Part shown: positions 61,036 to 64,000 of the stretch, piece after piece
Position numbering within the stretch: the stretch's first letter is position 1
How the letters are laid out: each line of letters begins with the position of its first letter
NCBI RefSeq assembly: GCF_021917145.1
Contig: NC_061076.1
Coordinates: forward strand, 1,221,032-1,285,031
Length of the DNA stretch: 64,000 bases
From: Hypomesus transpacificus
Taxonomy: Eukaryota > Chordata > Actinopteri > Osmeriformes > Osmeridae
Direction: 5' to 3'
Program-made: the position numbers and the translations under genes
The notes under the pieces: generated by a model
Database searches by the model: none
Seen by the model: the letters and a program-made list of their open reading frames with translations, nothing else
What the model was told of the DNA's origin: nothing

Positions 61036-61306
61036 CAATAAGCCCGTCTCATTATGCCTAACAACTCCCCTTACCTGTTCTAAAATCAGCGCAAAACACG
61101 GACTTGCGGACCTTATTGTTTTTCTAAAACTGTTACTACAAATATTTGATGTGGTTTCATAAATAAAAACCATCAAATTTAAGAAACAAAATAGTTTAAT
61201 AATAAACCGTCATTCTTCCGCCACTACAAAGTAGGCCTATAGTTCCTATATAAATCGTTGCCACGCAACAGATTGAAAACAGTGGACGGCCTATATCTCC
61301 ACAAAT
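61036..61306. other. No feature recognised
   Basis: AT-rich DNA without exon or repeat ends that I can define. Confidence 0.4.
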
Positions 61307-61748
61307 TGGTTATGGTTAGGGTTTGACTAGGCTACATATATTTTAATTATTTCGAGAATTGTTAATAAAGACTCATTTAAAATGTTAACATTGTGTTATG
61401 ACCCTATGAAATACATTGCTACATTCATGGTAGCCTTTGACGGCTTTGGTTTGGCTCAACAAATCATATTGTGTTTTGCATTGGTCTCCGCTCAAATTGA
61501 GTGTTTGTTGTTTTGCGTTTGTCTCAGCTCAACGTTTGTGCGCAAAGTTCGTGCGCAACATTGGAGCTACTGACTGGTGGCTCCAAATCCACCCATAAAA
61601 CACTTTAAACTGACGGTTTAAAAGACCTAAAGGGCAATTTATTTCATAGGGTCATAACACAATGTTAGCATTTTAAATGAATCTTTATTAACAATTCTCG
61701 AAAAAATTAAAATATATGTAGCCTATCTAGGCAAACCCAAACCATAAC
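61307..61748. repeat. Long inverted repeat with about 105-bp arms
   Basis: The left arm (61307-61412, including 'cgagaattgttaataaagac' and 'cattgtgttatgaccctatg') and the right arm (61640-61748) are reverse complements with about 10% differences. The 227-bp loop is unrelated. It could be a MITE or a head-to-head pair of fragments. Confidence 0.75.
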
Positions 61749-62480
61749 ATATTGTTTTTCAAGTCTATATTGTCATGAGATTATACTGCTGATTTTGTAA
61801 AAAAAAAAAAAAAAAAAGCGTGAATATATGGCCTACACTAACATGCAATTCATACAAATTAACTTGACAAAAGATTGAGTCATCCAAAGTTAATGTAGCT
61901 AGCTACATGCTATGGTAGCCTTCGGCAGTTCTGTTAGCTCAACAACCTGCTAAAGTCATTCTATGGACGTCCATATGGACGGCTATGCCGCCAACATTAC
62001 GTTAGCATACAATATACTCACGGTATTAAAGGTATCCTTGATTTTCTGCGCTTAAACATGTCTTAAGTTATACTTACACAAGGGACACAGGGATTAAAAA
62101 CACTAACTAGATCTATGCTGTACACCAATTCATGCTGTACATCAATGTAATGCCCTCGTCCAATTATCTCCATCTATGATGTCTCCATCTTATTATTACC
62201 TGCAGACCAAACTGATGTGATGGTGTTCGAGCAACCTCAGACCTTCAAGGATGCCCAAACAGTGGATGGATAAAACAATTGCATTTGCACTACTTCACAA
62301 TTCGTGTAATTTTTGTATTTTATATTGTATTTTATACTGTAAATTGGCAACTTATATTTTATTGTATATTTTATTTAATTGTATTCCACTTAGTATTGCT
62401 AGTTTATGTATCCTTGGTATAGTTAGACCATATATCTAGATTTAAGATAGATTTTATTTCCTATATGTTTATTGTATGCA
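61749..62480. other. AT-rich, probably LINE-derived 3' sequence at the right
   Basis: There is no coding sequence in 61749-62100. From about 62100 the sequence reads into the LINE tail that ends at 62560. Confidence 0.4.
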
Positions 62481-62560
62481 CCTTCCTGCCAAAGCAAATT
62501 CCTTGTCTGTGCAAACTTTGATGGCGAATAAATCCCTTTCTGATTCTGATTGTTTGCATT
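62481..62560 (+). mobile_element. LINE 3' tail
   Basis: 'ccttgtctgtgcaaactttg atggcgaataaatccctttc tgattctgatt' is the plus-strand form of the tail found reversed at 38.34-38.43 kb, ending in the same TCTGATT repeat. Confidence 0.7.
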
Positions 62561-62916
62561 GTTTATGAATTTATGTATTCCTGTTTTTGAATTTTAAAAT
62601 ATACTACAAATGTATTTGAACCATTGTTTGCATCTCACAGAGTGAGACTTACATTGCCAACTGATATGTGGGTTAATTAGGGTTAGTGTTTGATTTGTTC
62701 TCGCCTTGATGGGTGGGGATGTGTCCTTGGGTCTGTGGCGCCTAAACTTAATATGCTTTGCCTTTACCAGACCCACATTCTTCTTTGCACCACTATTCCA
62801 TTCCCTTTGCACATCAGTACATGCTGTCCCTGTCTGACCTTGCCTGACTGCATTCTCAACCTACAAGAAGGAATGGTTTCACATTTGGTAATCACATGAT
62901 AAACCGACTTCTATGC

Positions 62917-63357
62917 TTAAGTAGACTTTCCGGGGTTAACAAATCTGACACTTTCACACATTTTCAAGACCACGTTACTCTCGTTAGCACTAACCTTCCA
63001 CAGTAATGCTGCTGCATGACTACAGGAGCGTCCTAGCCCTGCAATACACAAACAGCCTGCGGTCTGTATGACTCCTGTCTTTGATACCAATACCCAGGCC
63101 TTATGATGGGTAGTTTTAAGACTCTGACTTGGCACTATTTTAGCTTTCAAGTAGACTATGTCTTCTGTGATCTCTTTTAGCCACACTCGCCCGACTTTCT
63201 CGCTGTGCAAATACTGGTAAGCTTCAGTGCTTTTTAGGTTCATCATTGCCTGACCATCGCAAGACACAGACTCAACAAAGTACGCCAAAATGCTGCTGAA
63301 TGTTATCCTAGGCCATTTTTTTTTTTCGTCTTCCCATCCAGTTACTGCGGATTGCAA
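62917..63357 (-). CDS. Exon with SWIM zinc-finger domain
   Basis: The open frame includes RITFSSILAYFVESVSCDGQ, STEAYQYLHSEKVGRVWLKE, HHKAWVLVSKTGVIQTAGCL and CLCIAGLGRSCSHAAALLWK. The C-x-C ... C-x-H arrangement is a SWIM zinc finger. This block matches my memory of large teleost proteins that pair SWIM with a YqaJ-type nuclease and are often transposon-linked. A donor (gttagt) follows LLWK at about 62997, and an acceptor-like cgcag lies near 63345, so it is probably one internal exon; the tail beyond LLWK is intron. Neighbouring exons would lie to the left (downstream) and right (upstream), but I find none. Host gene versus element cannot be decided. Confidence 0.6.
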   Translation of the reverse strand: MQSAVTGWEDEKKKWPRITFSSILAYFVESVSCDGQAMMNLKSTEAYQYLHSEKVGRVWLKEITEDIVYLKAKIVPSQSLKTTHHKAWVLVSKTGVIQTAGCLCIAGLGRSCSHAAALLWKVSANESNVVLKMCESVRFVNPGKST

Positions 63358-63454
63358 AGGTATATTTATATTGCCGTTTTTTTAACTCAGTGAGGTTGTG
63401 TTCCCACATTGTAGAACGAATGAATGAATGACATTCTCTGGTGCCGGTGTTGTC

Positions 63455-64000
63455 GCCCAAGTTTCAGGCATGTGACAGGTTAGCGGGGGGTGCATTTCGT
63501 GACAAGAAGGAATACAACAAGCCTGTCGTGAGATGCACCCCCCCTTTATTGTCTGTTCTGCATATCCCAGCATCAAATTATTCTTACTGTACACTGAGGG
63601 CACTAGTGTGAGTAAGCACAGTAAGTTTCAGGCATGTGACACTTTCCTAGTCAGGGTTAGTGGGGGGTGCATTTCGTGACAAGAGGGAATACAACAAGCC
63701 TGTCGTGAGATGCACCCCCCCTCTATTGTCTGTTCTGTATATCCCAGCATCAAATGATTCTTACTGTACACTGAGGGCACTAGTATGAGTAAGCACAGTA
63801 AGTTTCAGGCATGTAACACTTTCCTAGTCAGGGTTAGCAGGGGGTGCATTAAGCCTGTCGTGAGATGCACCCCCCCTCTATTGTCTGTTCTGTATATCCC
63901 AGCATCAAATGATTCTTACTGTACACTGAGGGCACTAGTTTGAGTAAGCACAGTAAGTTTCAGGCATGTCACACTGTCCTAGTCAGGCTTAACAGGGGGT
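63455..64000. repeat. Satellite-like tandem array, about 155-180-bp unit with internal hairpin
   Basis: Three full or partial units plus the start of a fourth, each beginning gtttcaggcatgtgacac and ending 'gtgagtaagcacagta'. Every complete unit has an inverted pair, ggggggtgcatttcgtgac and gtcgtgagatgcacccccc, around a short spacer. The third unit has a 25-bp internal deletion. The array continues past the right edge. Confidence 0.9.

Noticed and set aside
63455-64000. CRISPR-like array of regularly spaced repeats
   Set aside because: The whole unit repeats including the spacers, unit length varies, and the host is a vertebrate: it is a tandem satellite.

Overview
This is nuclear DNA of a bony fish. 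The genes are intron-rich with GT-AG junctions, CA/GA microsatellites are dense, and Tc1, hAT, Harbinger-type, Kolobok-like, LINE and tRNA-SINE repeats of teleost type are abundant. Growth hormone (GH) has the six-exon layout of euteleosts. GH and one interferon resemble the salmonid proteins most in my memory, so a salmonid/smelt-like lineage is plausible but not proven.

Layout, left to right. 0-2.4 kb: the last three coding exons of a muscle-type voltage-gated sodium channel (scn4a), plus strand. 2.4-8.8 kb: its 3' region and minisatellites, two of which are copies of one cassette. 8.9-18.1 kb: three GH genes head to tail. Copy 1 is canonical. Copy 3 is a paralogue with a different exon 3 and without the C-terminal disulfide loop. 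Copy 2 is a recombinant (5' half like copy 3, 3' half like copy 1) with a 222-bp deletion that removes the normal end. 18.5-23.8 kb: a complete seven-exon rdm1 (RAD52 motif protein), whose exon 3 donor site has been amplified into an intronic tandem array. 26.2-41.3 kb: four type I interferon genes on the minus strand, each with five exons. The first two have four-cysteine (group II) mature chains and the last two have two-cysteine (group I) chains; the fourth is frameshifted in exon 1. A GAAA-type element lies 0.14-0.24 kb upstream of each. An intact-looking Tc1 transposon sits between the first two.

42-64 kb: a glycosyltransferase family 6 (ABO/alpha-1,3-galactosyltransferase-like) cluster on the minus strand, heavily invaded by repeats. 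One gene is complete (nine exons, 358 codons), one survives as two orphan exons, and one shows only its last two exons here. The right end holds a THAP-domain ORF in a Kolobok-like element, an exon with a SWIM zinc finger, a long inverted repeat and a satellite-like array that runs off the window.

Linkage of scn4a, GH and type I interferon genes is a known teleost arrangement, which supports the calls. The most unusual signals are the GH triplication with loss of the small disulfide loop in two of three copies, the amplified splice donor in rdm1, the mixed interferon cluster, and the fragmentary GT6 paralogues.
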